From Opitutia bacterium (GTDB lineage Bacteria; Verrucomicrobiota; Verrucomicrobiia; Opitutales; Opitutaceae), in the NCBI GenBank assembly GCA_947474365.1, contig CANJIU010000030.1, positions 24,432 to 88,431 of the forward strand: a stretch of DNA of 64,000 nucleotides, in the 5' to 3' direction. Positions 19,473 to 28,700 of this stretch are shown in pieces. Both the position numbers and the translations under genes were made by a program. Positions within the stretch are counted from its first letter, which is position 1, and each line of letters opens with the position of its first letter. The notes beneath the pieces were generated by a model. It saw nothing but the letters and a program-made list of their open reading frames with translations. It was not told where the DNA came from and searched no databases.

Positions 19473-21377
19473 TTATTCCGGCCGGGCCCGGCTCGCCCAC
19501 CACGCCATCGCGCCGAGCGCGAGCGTCGCGGACGAGGACAGGTAGACGATCAAAAGACCGTGTTTGGTCGTCCGGGCCGCCCAGTACGAGAGTGCGCCCA
19601 TTTCGGTCGGCCCGCTGAAGGCGAGCCAGCGCGCGGGATCCGCGTCACGGGCCGCAACCACGAACGGCTCGCGCGGCGTGCGCACGTAGGCGGCGCGCCA
19701 CGTATCGCCGGGTACTTTCGTGGGCGCCACGGTGGCGAGTAGCTCGTCCGTGCCCGCGGAGCGCAACTCCAACGCCACCCCGGGCAGTCCGGCGTGTCCT
19801 GCGAGTTCGAATTTCAGCCAGGCCGCCCGCGGGGGCGGAAGCGGTGCGCTTCGCCACTCACCGGTCGCACTGGCGCCGCCGCCGGGCGCGAAGGAGCCCC
19901 ACGTCTTTGTCGCGTCGAGCGGTGGCGTGGCAGGCGAGAGGCCTTCGCGGGGTGGATGTTCCACATCGGAGCCGCGGGCGTCGTTCTCCCGGAAAACTCC
20001 CGTGCTCGTCGTCGCCGCCGGTACAAGCGGCAGCGGCGTGCGGATCGGGAGTGGCATCATCGCCCGCAGGCTTGGGCGCGCCAGCCGATTGATCAGCTCC
20101 TGGGCGCTGGGATACGGGATGTCGGGAAACGCGAGCGCCTTGGGATCGTTTGTGCCGAGGTAACGGCTCATGTGCTCCTCGGCTTTGACGTAGTATTTCC
20201 GCGCGTCGACCAGTTCGTAGCGCACGATGGTACTCATCAAAAAATGGACGCCGCACCCGAACGTGGCGAGCCAGGCGAGGCCGACGCCGTAACGCGCCAC
20301 GCGCCAGGACAGGCTCTGCGCCCCGCCGCCAACAAGCCAGCCGATGGCGAGCGCGTTGACCAACGTACCGAACGCAAGAGTGTCCATGTAGCGCGACGCC
20401 GGATAGTCGGCGCCTGCACCGCGCGCATAGGCCGTGGCGACGATTTGGATCAGCACCCAGCCACCGAGCCCGACGATGGTCTGGCCGGGGCGCATGCCGT
20501 CTGACGCGGTCCGATTAGTCGCCACCCGCCACACCGCCATCGCCCACGGAATCCAGAGCACCGCGGCGGCCCAATGACGTTCGCGCCATGGCCATTGCAG
20601 GCTGTGGATGATCGAAAAGAAAAAATCATGCGCTGTCGTCGCCTTCAACTTTGCGTGCCACGCGACCTCGTGTCGCGTGAGGAAACCGAAAATCACGATG
20701 GCAGTCGTGAACAGCAGCGTCGGCCAGGCGTGGCGCAGCGTGCTCTCCCGCGTCCACAGCCGCCACGCTACGATCACGAGGATGACCGCGGCGGCGAGAA
20801 ATCCGGATCCCATCGAGCCGATCGCGAGGATGGCGGAGAGCAGTCCCACCCACCAGGCCGCGCTCCACGTGCGCGCAAAGGGCATCACGACGATGGCGAG
20901 GAAGGAGAGGCCGAGCAGCCAGTATTGTTGCGAATGGAACCCGCCGAGGACGTTCTGCCAGGCGAGCGGCAGGGCGAAGAGCGCCGCAATCACCACGAAG
21001 AGCAGCGCGTGCCAGCGGGCGGCGATCCAGCGGCGGCCGACAATCCAGAACCCCACGGCAAGGGCGGCGTGGAGGATCGCGTTCATCCCGGCCTCAAGCC
21101 GCGAATCCCACTGCCCGTTGAGCACGCCGAGGGTGAGGTTCTGCAGCTTGGTGAGCACGACGCGGTGCTCGTTGTGCGGCTTGAAGAGATGCGTGGCGAA
21201 GTGGTCGTGCTCGTACCACGGGATGAAGAGCTCGACGGCCTCGGCGTCCCATTGATCCCAGTCCGGCATCGGCGAACCAAACCGGTCCAGCGTCGCCCAC
21301 TTGGCCCCGACGACGAGGAGGAAGAGGCACGCGGTGAAGGCGGCGCCGAGGGATTTTTTCGAAAAGAAAAGTGTCAC
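19473..21377 (-). CDS. GT-C-like membrane protein with C-terminal WGS-type beta module
   Basis: 634 residues from a GTG at 21377, 1 nt after the stop of the methyltransferase gene upstream. After one helix, PMPDWDQWDAEA (36-47) gives an acidic first loop, followed by KPHNEHRVVLTKLQNL and GGFHSQQYWLL, which recall the second cores of its giant paralogues. About ten helices run to about residue 380. The C-terminal part holds TWGSFAPGGGASATGEW (W at 493) and LKFELAGHAGLPGVALEL, then a final helix. That part matches the WGS module found at the N-terminus of three other proteins in the locus. Probable periplasmic glycosyltransferase by fold features; function not established. Confidence 0.8.
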   Translation of the reverse strand: MTLFFSKKSLGAAFTACLFLLVVGAKWATLDRFGSPMPDWDQWDAEAVELFIPWYEHDHFATHLFKPHNEHRVVLTKLQNLTLGVLNGQWDSRLEAGMNAILHAALAVGFWIVGRRWIAARWHALLFVVIAALFALPLAWQNVLGGFHSQQYWLLGLSFLAIVVMPFARTWSAAWWVGLLSAILAIGSMGSGFLAAAVILVIVAWRLWTRESTLRHAWPTLLFTTAIVIFGFLTRHEVAWHAKLKATTAHDFFFSIIHSLQWPWRERHWAAAVLWIPWAMAVWRVATNRTASDGMRPGQTIVGLGGWVLIQIVATAYARGAGADYPASRYMDTLAFGTLVNALAIGWLVGGGAQSLSWRVARYGVGLAWLATFGCGVHFLMSTIVRYELVDARKYYVKAEEHMSRYLGTNDPKALAFPDIPYPSAQELINRLARPSLRAMMPLPIRTPLPLVPAATTSTGVFRENDARGSDVEHPPREGLSPATPPLDATKTWGSFAPGGGASATGEWRSAPLPPPRAAWLKFELAGHAGLPGVALELRSAGTDELLATVAPTKVPGDTWRAAYVRTPREPFVVAARDADPARWLAFSGPTEMGALSYWAARTTKHGLLIVYLSSSATLALGAMAWWASRARPE

Positions 21378-21378
21378 G

Positions 21379-22230
21379 TCAGCGCGTCCCGCCCAAGCCG
21401 GACGTCTTTGCGGCCCACTCGCTGAACGGTTGGGCGTCGGCGCGCAACACGGAGTTGCGGCCGTCTTTCGCCAGAATCTGGAAAACGGCGGCGTCGGCCC
21501 GCGCCCGCCACCCCTTGTGGACCTTGAGAACGGCGAGCACGCCGTTCGGAGTCGCGGCGGGAAATCCGTCGGCGAAGTCGACGATCTCCCAGTGGAAGCG
21601 GGGAACGACCGGCATGACCGGGGCGGCGGCGAGCGTTTCGAGCAGCTCGCGGAGGTTGGCCGGCTCGAACGTGTGAAAATGAATGTTGATCTCCTCGCCG
21701 CGCGCGATCGTCTCCCGCAGGCCGCGGGCCAGCGCCGCGCGTTGCGCTGGAATCTCGTCCTCCGGTGTGTCCGGACTGAAGAGCGACCAGTCTACGTTTT
21801 CCGAAAACTCCTCGATGTGCGTCGCGTCCCGCGCGGTCGTGTCCTGCACGAAGTCGTCGATCAGATGGGCCACGGTGGTCAGCTCGCGGCGGTGATCCCA
21901 CGCGGCGCGGCGGTTGGGCACCACGAGGTAGATCAGGCCGCCGGGTTTCACCACGCGGTACCATTCGGCGAGCGCGGCGATGGGATTCGCGACGTGCTCC
22001 AGCACGTGTGACGCCACCACGTAGTCGAGCGAGTGGGTGTGAAACGGCAGCGCGCATGCGTGGCCGTAGTAGTCGGCGCGATTGGCGGCGGCGCCGAACG
22101 TCTTGAAGCAATCGACGTAGAACGGGAGCGGATCGAGGGCGGGCGCGGGCTTGTCGCCGGCCCCGATCTCCGCGCCAATCAGACCGGTGCCAGGCGGAAG
22201 CCAGCGGATGATTTTCTCCTCGTGCGTCAT
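21379..22230 (-). CDS. SAM-dependent methyltransferase
   Basis: 283 residues from the ATG at 22230 (MTHEEKIIRWLPPG); the frame is open to 22491, but the extension overlaps the previous gene and has non-coding character. LIGAEIGAGDKPAPAL is the SAM-binding loop, followed by LDYVVASHVLEHVANPI and VVKPGGLIYLVVPN. The segments THIEEF and INIHFHTFEP recur as HVDEF and IDIHYHTFTP in the first methyltransferase domain of the protein at 23234-25576, so the two are paralogues of one subfamily. Lies 20 nt after the gene at 22251-23222 and 1 nt before the gene at 19473-21377. Likely modifies a glycan or lipid-linked intermediate. Confidence 0.82.
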   Translation of the reverse strand: MTHEEKIIRWLPPGTGLIGAEIGAGDKPAPALDPLPFYVDCFKTFGAAANRADYYGHACALPFHTHSLDYVVASHVLEHVANPIAALAEWYRVVKPGGLIYLVVPNRRAAWDHRRELTTVAHLIDDFVQDTTARDATHIEEFSENVDWSLFSPDTPEDEIPAQRAALARGLRETIARGEEINIHFHTFEPANLRELLETLAAAPVMPVVPRFHWEIVDFADGFPAATPNGVLAVLKVHKGWRARADAAVFQILAKDGRNSVLRADAQPFSEWAAKTSGLGGTR

Positions 22231-22250
22231 CGAGGTGGGCGGCGGGTTTT

Positions 22251-23222
22251 TCAACGGGGAGGCTCTGCGAGTTCGCCGGCTGGGTAGGAACCGGGCGACG
22301 CCACCGCGGTGGGCACGGGCCACTCCAGCTTTGTTTCGCCGATCTTGCGGGCGATGACGTTCGAGGTGAGAAACGCGGGGCTTTCGGGGAGGTGGCGCGC
22401 CACCGGTGAGTCCCATAGTCCGTGCACCTGTGCCGGTTCCCCCTGGGCGACTTCCACGATTTCGAAACCGGTCATGGCGTTGAAGAGACACGGCCAGGTG
22501 TCGTTGGAATAACGCCAGAAATCACACGGCATCTCGTGCAGCGGCCACGTTTGGTGGGTGTTGACGAAAACGAGGCCGCCGGGGACGAGGACGCGGTTCA
22601 GTTCGAGCGCGACCTTCCACGGCATGGCGAGGTGCTCGAAGACGGAAAGCGAAAACGCCGCCACAAATTTGCGCGGGCCGACGACGGCGCTCAGTTGGTG
22701 CGCGTCGCCGACGAGGTCGACATTTGGCCCGGGGAGGATGTCCATGCCCACGTAGCCGAGTTTCGCGGGGATGAGTTGGCGGCGGGTGATGGCGGACCGG
22801 GCGCGCGAGCCGATTTCGAGCGCGTCACCGCCGTCGAATTTCTGCAAGGCGTCGAGAAAATGGTACCAGCACGCGTGACCGGCATCGCCGTCGCGGGCGC
22901 ATTGATGCACCGACGTCGTTTCCAAGGCGGAACCGTCCGCCAGGTGCAGCCGCAACGTGAAATCCCGGCCGCTTTGTCCGGCCGGCAATGCAACCCACTC
23001 CTCAAATCGAGCATGACTCGCGGATGGATCGATTGCTGCCGCGACGTCTGGACTCGGGAGTCCAAAGCTCACGAGCCGCACCGGGCCGGAGCCGGCGGGA
23101 AAGAGCGCGTCGATCGCGATGATCTCGGCACCGCGGACGAAGCACCAACCGCGCAGCCACATGCGATCGAAGTAGGCGGAGCACAGGTCGATTTTCCAGC
23201 AGAGGTTGGAGGAGTCAGCCAC
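22251..23222 (-). CDS. RGW-module protein with SAM-dependent methyltransferase domain
   Basis: 323 residues from a GTG at 23222, 11 nt after the preceding stop; the open extension to 23714 is arginine-rich and lies in the upstream gene. Residues about 8-115 form a beta-rich domain with MWLRGWCFV (RGW at 24-26) related to domains in the next two genes upstream. The rest is a Methyltransf_11-like domain: DALEIGSRARSAI, LGYVGMDILPGPNVD, FSLSVFEHLAMPW, LVPGGLVFVNTHQ and MPCDFWRYSND. The last motif is shared with other glycan-locus methyltransferases. Start choice depends on spacing only. Cytoplasmic glycan methylation is the likely role; the target is unknown. Confidence 0.8.
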   Translation of the reverse strand: MADSSNLCWKIDLCSAYFDRMWLRGWCFVRGAEIIAIDALFPAGSGPVRLVSFGLPSPDVAAAIDPSASHARFEEWVALPAGQSGRDFTLRLHLADGSALETTSVHQCARDGDAGHACWYHFLDALQKFDGGDALEIGSRARSAITRRQLIPAKLGYVGMDILPGPNVDLVGDAHQLSAVVGPRKFVAAFSLSVFEHLAMPWKVALELNRVLVPGGLVFVNTHQTWPLHEMPCDFWRYSNDTWPCLFNAMTGFEIVEVAQGEPAQVHGLWDSPVARHLPESPAFLTSNVIARKIGETKLEWPVPTAVASPGSYPAGELAEPPR

Positions 23223-23233
23223 GGCGCAGGAGG

Positions 23234-25576
23234 TCAGGTCGAGGTCGCAATCGCGAGCAGGTTGTAGTGCAACGGGGTGCCTTCGATCGTGCGCAATGGA
23301 TACGGCGTGTGGAAGCGCAGTTCGACCTGTGGGTAGTAGTCGCGCAGCAACGCGCCGAGACTCCAGCGGGTGAAAAAGTTGGTGTGTGTCGCCTCCAGCA
23401 TGTGCCACGGCGTCGCAAGATGGTCCCAAAGATAGCCGAGCAGTTCGCAATTGGGCACCGACACGATCAGCTGCCGCGGCGCGACGCGGCGAATCTCGGC
23501 GAGGAACGCGCGCGGTTCCTCGATGTGTTCGAGCACCTCGAGGCAGAGTGCGGCATCGAACGAGGCGTCCGCAAACGGCAGCGTGCGTCCGTCGACCTGC
23601 CGGTGGGGCAGTCCGAGCCGCGCGAGTTCGGCGCAATCGGCGGCGTTGACCTCGGCACCCATCCAGTCGTAGCCGTCGGCGAGCAGCCCGCGCCCGTAGG
23701 AACCGAGGCCGCAACCGACGTCGATCACGCGGCGCGGAGGAGGGCCGAGATGACGCCGAACAAGATAAGCGAGTTCGCCGCTGCCCTCGGATTGCGAGGG
23801 TCCGACCGCAAAGATGTTGTTGTGCCGCTGAATCGCCGTCGTCTGCCGATCAAGCAAGATGCCGAAATGATTGGTCCGGTAATCGCGGGCGATCGCGGTG
23901 ACCGTCGTGCCGGAGATCGCCGGCGTGCGCGTGCCGTCGGCGAGACGGGCGCGAATCTCGATTTTGAGCGGGCTGCCCGGCGTCGCGGTCGGATGATGAG
24001 CGAAAAGCTCAAAGCCCGTGCGTGTTCCCGGCGTCAGCCAATGGGCGACGGTGACGTCGGGGCGTTCGTAGAGAGTGGAGGTCTCGCCAATCAGCGTTTC
24101 GCCGATCCAGGCTTCGACGGCGGTGATGCTGACGTGGGCGTCGCCGAGCCAAAGCCAGCCGCGAACGAAACAGCACAGCGGGTCGATGACCGTGGAAGCG
24201 GCGGGTTCATCGAGAAAGGAGCGCAGGATCGTCATGGGTGCGGAAGCGGCCCGACCACCCTGATCCAACGGAGGGGCGGCGCGCCAGCTTCGATCGCGCC
24301 AGGGGCGAATGGGTTGCTGACGCGCAGGGGGCAACAGCGATGGGTGACCCGATGCGAACGGATAACGTGTCCCGGAACCGAGGGCGACGAGCGTGCGTTC
24401 TCCGCGACGGGGGTTTTCTTCGCGGAGTGCCTCGAGCGAAAGCGGACACACGAGCGGCAATGGGGCGACGCCCTGAATCGGCGAGGAGAGCAGAAACGTC
24501 GACGCGACCGGGTGCTTCTCCGCGTGCGCGCCGGTTTTTGCGAGGAGCAGGCCGATGCCATCGTCGCGACCCGGAGGATAACGTTCGGCGTGGGAGAGTC
24601 GTTCAAAACGGGGAGCCTTCCCGCCGAGAAACCCGGTGGCGTGCAGCAGGGCATCCAGCGAATCAGGCGTGAACGTGTGATAGTGGATGTCGATGGGTTG
24701 TCCGCGCGCGAGTTTGTCCAGGTAGTCGACGCGGGCGGCGGCCTGTTCACGGGCAACATCGGCGGGCGCAGTCTTTGGACTGAGCATCGCCCAATTGGTC
24801 TGGAAAACGAACTCGTCGACATGCTGTGCGTCGTCGTCGCTGGTGGTGCCTTCCTGAAAATCCCGCAGGAAATGCTCCACCGTCGTCGTCACACGGGGTT
24901 CGTCGAACGTGAAGCGTTTGTCGGGTGCGACCAGGTAGAGCAGGCCGCCGGGGCGCAGGACGCGGTGCCACTCGTGCAGCGCGGCAATCGGATCGGGGAG
25001 ATGCTCAATGACGTGCGAGCTGCAGAGGTAATCCAGCGTGTTGTCTGGGATCGGCAGAGCTCGTGCATCGGCCAGAAAATCGACCCGGCCGGCGGAGCCG
25101 GCAAAGGCGGCGACGGCGTCGGTGTAGAAGGGAGACAGGCCGGCCACCGGATTGGTGTGGGCACCGATTTCCAAGCCGCGGGCGCCCGGCTTCACCAGGT
25201 TGCACAACATTTGAAACGGATTGCGCTCCGGAGGTGGCGCCGCGAGGAGTCGGACGAAAAGCTCCGGGGTCTGCGTGCCGTCGCGCATGCGGGCGCGGAG
25301 CGTCAGCTCAAACGGCTTCCGTGGCAGGGCGGTGGGGTGGTGGGCGGCGATGTCGAATCCGGTGCGGGTGCCGGCGGGCAGGGCGTATTTGGAATTTACA
25401 TCCGCGCGCACGTGAAAGCTGTCGGCAGTGGCCGTGCCGAGACTCGTGGCGCCGTCGAAGGCCTCTACGCTGGAAATCTCACCGTGCTTATGCTCCAGCC
25501 ACAGCCAGCCCCGAATCCGAAAATCCGCCGGATCGAAGAGAACCCCGGCAACGGGAGAGTCGATGTGGACGGGCAT
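23234..25576 (-). CDS. Tandem protein: two RGW modules each followed by a SAM-dependent methyltransferase domain
   Basis: 780 residues. Unit 1: RGW module (RGW at 22-24) and methyltransferase (about 110-340; GLEIGAHTNPVAGL, SHVIEHLPDPIAALHEW, LRPGGLLYLVAPD). Unit 2: RGW module (RGW at 472-474) and a different methyltransferase (about 590-750; VIDVGCGLGSYGRG, CLEVLEHIEEPRAF). Between them, residues about 370-447 are arginine/proline-rich, low in predicted structure and look like translated intergenic DNA. An in-frame ATG at 24235 (MTILRSFLDEP) could start unit 2 as a separate protein. The gene may thus be a recent fusion by stop-codon loss, a real bifunctional enzyme, or two cistrons. Both domains probably methylate sugars of the glycan. 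Confidence 0.8.
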   Translation of the reverse strand: MPVHIDSPVAGVLFDPADFRIRGWLWLEHKHGEISSVEAFDGATSLGTATADSFHVRADVNSKYALPAGTRTGFDIAAHHPTALPRKPFELTLRARMRDGTQTPELFVRLLAAPPPERNPFQMLCNLVKPGARGLEIGAHTNPVAGLSPFYTDAVAAFAGSAGRVDFLADARALPIPDNTLDYLCSSHVIEHLPDPIAALHEWHRVLRPGGLLYLVAPDKRFTFDEPRVTTTVEHFLRDFQEGTTSDDDAQHVDEFVFQTNWAMLSPKTAPADVAREQAAARVDYLDKLARGQPIDIHYHTFTPDSLDALLHATGFLGGKAPRFERLSHAERYPPGRDDGIGLLLAKTGAHAEKHPVASTFLLSSPIQGVAPLPLVCPLSLEALREENPRRGERTLVALGSGTRYPFASGHPSLLPPARQQPIRPWRDRSWRAAPPLDQGGRAASAPMTILRSFLDEPAASTVIDPLCCFVRGWLWLGDAHVSITAVEAWIGETLIGETSTLYERPDVTVAHWLTPGTRTGFELFAHHPTATPGSPLKIEIRARLADGTRTPAISGTTVTAIARDYRTNHFGILLDRQTTAIQRHNNIFAVGPSQSEGSGELAYLVRRHLGPPPRRVIDVGCGLGSYGRGLLADGYDWMGAEVNAADCAELARLGLPHRQVDGRTLPFADASFDAALCLEVLEHIEEPRAFLAEIRRVAPRQLIVSVPNCELLGYLWDHLATPWHMLEATHTNFFTRWSLGALLRDYYPQVELRFHTPYPLRTIEGTPLHYNLLAIATST

Positions 25577-25719
25577 GATGCGGCGGAAATGAAATCGTGA
25601 ATGCTGAAAACCTGGCAGCTCAGATCGGGCGAGTTCAGAACCTTCGGTTCGTCGGGAGGACTTCGGCCGGCAAATTTGAGATTCTCAGTTCCCGATTCCC
25701 GATTTCAAGATTTACGCCC

Positions 25720-28700
25720 TCACGCCAGCGGTGGCCAGGGGCGTGGGGGAGCGGAGAGGGTGAAATCGTTGATCGTGAGCGTGAGGTTCGGATTGTAGGC
25801 CGGGTCGTTCGCGAGGGTGTCGCCCCACTTCGAGGTCATGTACTCCACCTCGCTGCGGAACCGATCGCGCTTTTCCAAGGTGTCCTCCTTGCCGCGGCTC
25901 GCGCTCTCGTGGTGATAGAGCTCGGCGTACGGCGTCCAGAAATTCCGGAAGCCCGCGGCGCGCACCTTCAGGCAGAAATCGACGTCGTTGAACGCGACCT
26001 TCAGCTTGTCGGCCTCGAGCCCGCCCACCTGCTCGTAGACTGCACGGCGAATCACGAGGCAGGCGGCGGTGACGGCCGACATGTTTTGCTGGAGCAGATT
26101 GCGGTGGGCCTGGCCGGCGGCGCCGCGCGGGTGCGTCTGCCAGGCGTGCGCCGCGACCCCGCCGATGCCGAGAATCACGCCGGCGTGCTGGATGCGGTCG
26201 TCCGGGTAGTAGAGCTTGGCGCCGACGCAGCCGATCTCCGGGCGCAGGGCGTGGCTCACCATCTCGTCCAACCAGTCACCATGAATGACCTCAAGGTCAT
26301 TGTTGAGCAACCCGACCAGCGGCGCCTTGGTCTGCGACACGCCAAAATTGTTGATCGCGGAGAAATTGAATTCGCCGGAGAAGCGGACGACGCGGACGGT
26401 GGCCGCCGGACGTGGTGCGTTCGGGTCGACGCGCACGACGTCGGCCAGATATGCGAGTGTGTCGGGATCATCGCTGTCGTTGTCGACGATCAGGATTTCG
26501 AAATTCGGATAGGTGGTCTTCGCCAGCAGGCTCTCGATGCAGGGCTTGAGCACATTGAGCCGGTTGCGCGTCGGGATGACGAGCGTGACCAGTGGGGCGG
26601 GGTGCGGAATCGGATAGTGCACGCGCCAGTAGGAACCCTTGGTCGGCGAGATCGTGGCCTCGACCCCGATGCGGACGAAGTGCTCGCTGATGACCTTTTC
26701 CGCGGCCTGCGTAGCGTAGGTCTTGGCGCCGATCAGCATGGCGGTCGAGCCGGGCACGCTGCGCCAATGGTAGAGGATCTTCGGGATGTGCCGGATGCGG
26801 TCGGGGGCGGTGCGCTCGACGACGCGCATGGCGAGATCCCAGTCCTGCGAACCTTCGTAGCCAACCCGGAAGCCGCCGACTTCGCGCACGAGCAACGTGC
26901 GGTAGACGCCGAGGTGGCTGACGTAGTTCTGGACGTTGAAGAGATCGGGGTTCCAGTCGGGCTTGAAGTAGTGGTCGTAGCGGTAGCCGTTCTCGTCGAT
27001 CTTGTCCTCGTCGCTGTAAACGAGGTCGGCATTGGGGTTCGCGTCGAGTTCCAGCGCGACGCAGGCGAGCGCGTGCGGGCGGATTTCGTCGTCGTGGTCG
27101 AGGAGGGCGATGAACTCGCCGTGGGCGAGCGCGAGGGCCGAGTTGGAACTCGCGGAAATGTGTCCGTTGGACTCGCGGAACACGACCTTGATGCGGGAAT
27201 CTTTTTTCTGGTAGCGCTCGAGGATCTTGCGGACGTGGGGCTCCTTGGAAGCGTCGTCGGCGATGCAGAGTTCCCAGTTGTCGTAAAGCTGGCGGCGGAC
27301 GGATTCGATGGCGGCGACGAGCCACTTTTCCGGCGTGTTGTACGTCGGCATCAACACCGAGATCAGCGGGCGCTTCGTCAGCGCGGCGATCTTCGCGCGG
27401 ATCCGATCGGCGTCGTCCGGCGTGAGCGTGTCGTAGGCGGCGACCCAGGCGCCATAGGTGTTGGGCGGCGGCGGAGCGGCGTCGGCGGTTCGCTTGATCT
27501 GGCGGGAGACGGCAATATGCCAGGCGCCCGATTCGTCCTGCGCCTCGATCAGGAGGAGGTGGGATCCAAACCGCGGGACGTCGACCTTGGCGATCCAGCC
27601 GCAACGTTCGGCGCCGGGATAGTCGCGGAAGTGGTCGAGCACATCGAGGCGTTCGAGGCCGAATTCGGATGAGATCGGTTTCCCATCGAGGCTCGCGCGA
27701 ACGGCGCGAAGCGGGACCTTGGCGCGGTGGAGCGACCAGCCGCGGACGTTGAGGGTGGGGGCGATGTTCGACCAGTCTTGGGGGTAGTCGATGTTGCCAA
27801 TTAGCTGGGACGATGCGGCTGGCGCGGTGGGTTTGTCGAAAAACGTGCGGCGAAGCGCGCGGAACGGCGACGTCACCTTCCACGAGAACGAGGCCTGCAT
27901 TGTGGCGATCTTCTGGTCGCGAGAACGCAAGATGGCCTCGACTTGCGCGAGCTGGTCGGCCGCGACGGCACGATCGGCGGCGAGTTGGTGCTCTAGAGCG
28001 GCGCGTTCGGCGGCGTGGGCGGCCGCGGCGGCCTTCGCGTCGGCGACGGCGGTCTCGAGTTCCTCGGCCGTCTTGGCGAGAGAGTCCTTCAGCGCATCAA
28101 TTTCCGCGTCCGCGCTGAGGAGGGCGTTTTCGTAGGCGGTGACCTGCAGGCGGGCGGTACGGAGGAGGACGTCGGCCTGGTCGCGGCGCTGCTTATGCTG
28201 CGCGAGCTCGCGACCCATATTGTCGGCGTAGACCTGCGTCATGCCGCGCGACTGCTCGAGGCCGGCGGCGTGTTCGCGCGCGGCGGCGAGGAGATCCTCG
28301 ATGTTCTTGACGTGCTGCTGGGTGAGTTTTTCGCGCGCGAGGACCGCGTCGCGATCTGCCGCGACGAGGGCGATGCGGTGGCGGGCGGAGGTCTCGATGC
28401 TCTGCTCGAGCTGGCGAACGAGGTGCGCGAGCAGATCGGTCTGAGCGGCGAGTTGTTGCGCAGCGGGATCGTTCAGCGAAGCGGCGGCCGCGTTGAGATG
28501 GCCGGCGAGATTGGCGGAAAAAAGGGTAACGTCCGTCGCGGTCGGATCCTGCGCCAGCGACCAAGTGGTGGTGGAAGCGCGGGCGAGGGTGGCCGTATAG
28601 AATTCAGTGAGGGCCCCGGTGTTGGCGGTCAGGTCGAAATGCCGGCGGGCAAACGCGATCGCGTTTTCGCCTAGTTGCGCGCCGAGAGTGGCGTCGGCAA

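Noticed and set aside
23267..27672. Two plus-strand open frames of 777 and 691 codons
   Set aside because: They are antisense to the methyltransferase and triple-GT genes, which have clear family motifs; the plus-strand translations have none.
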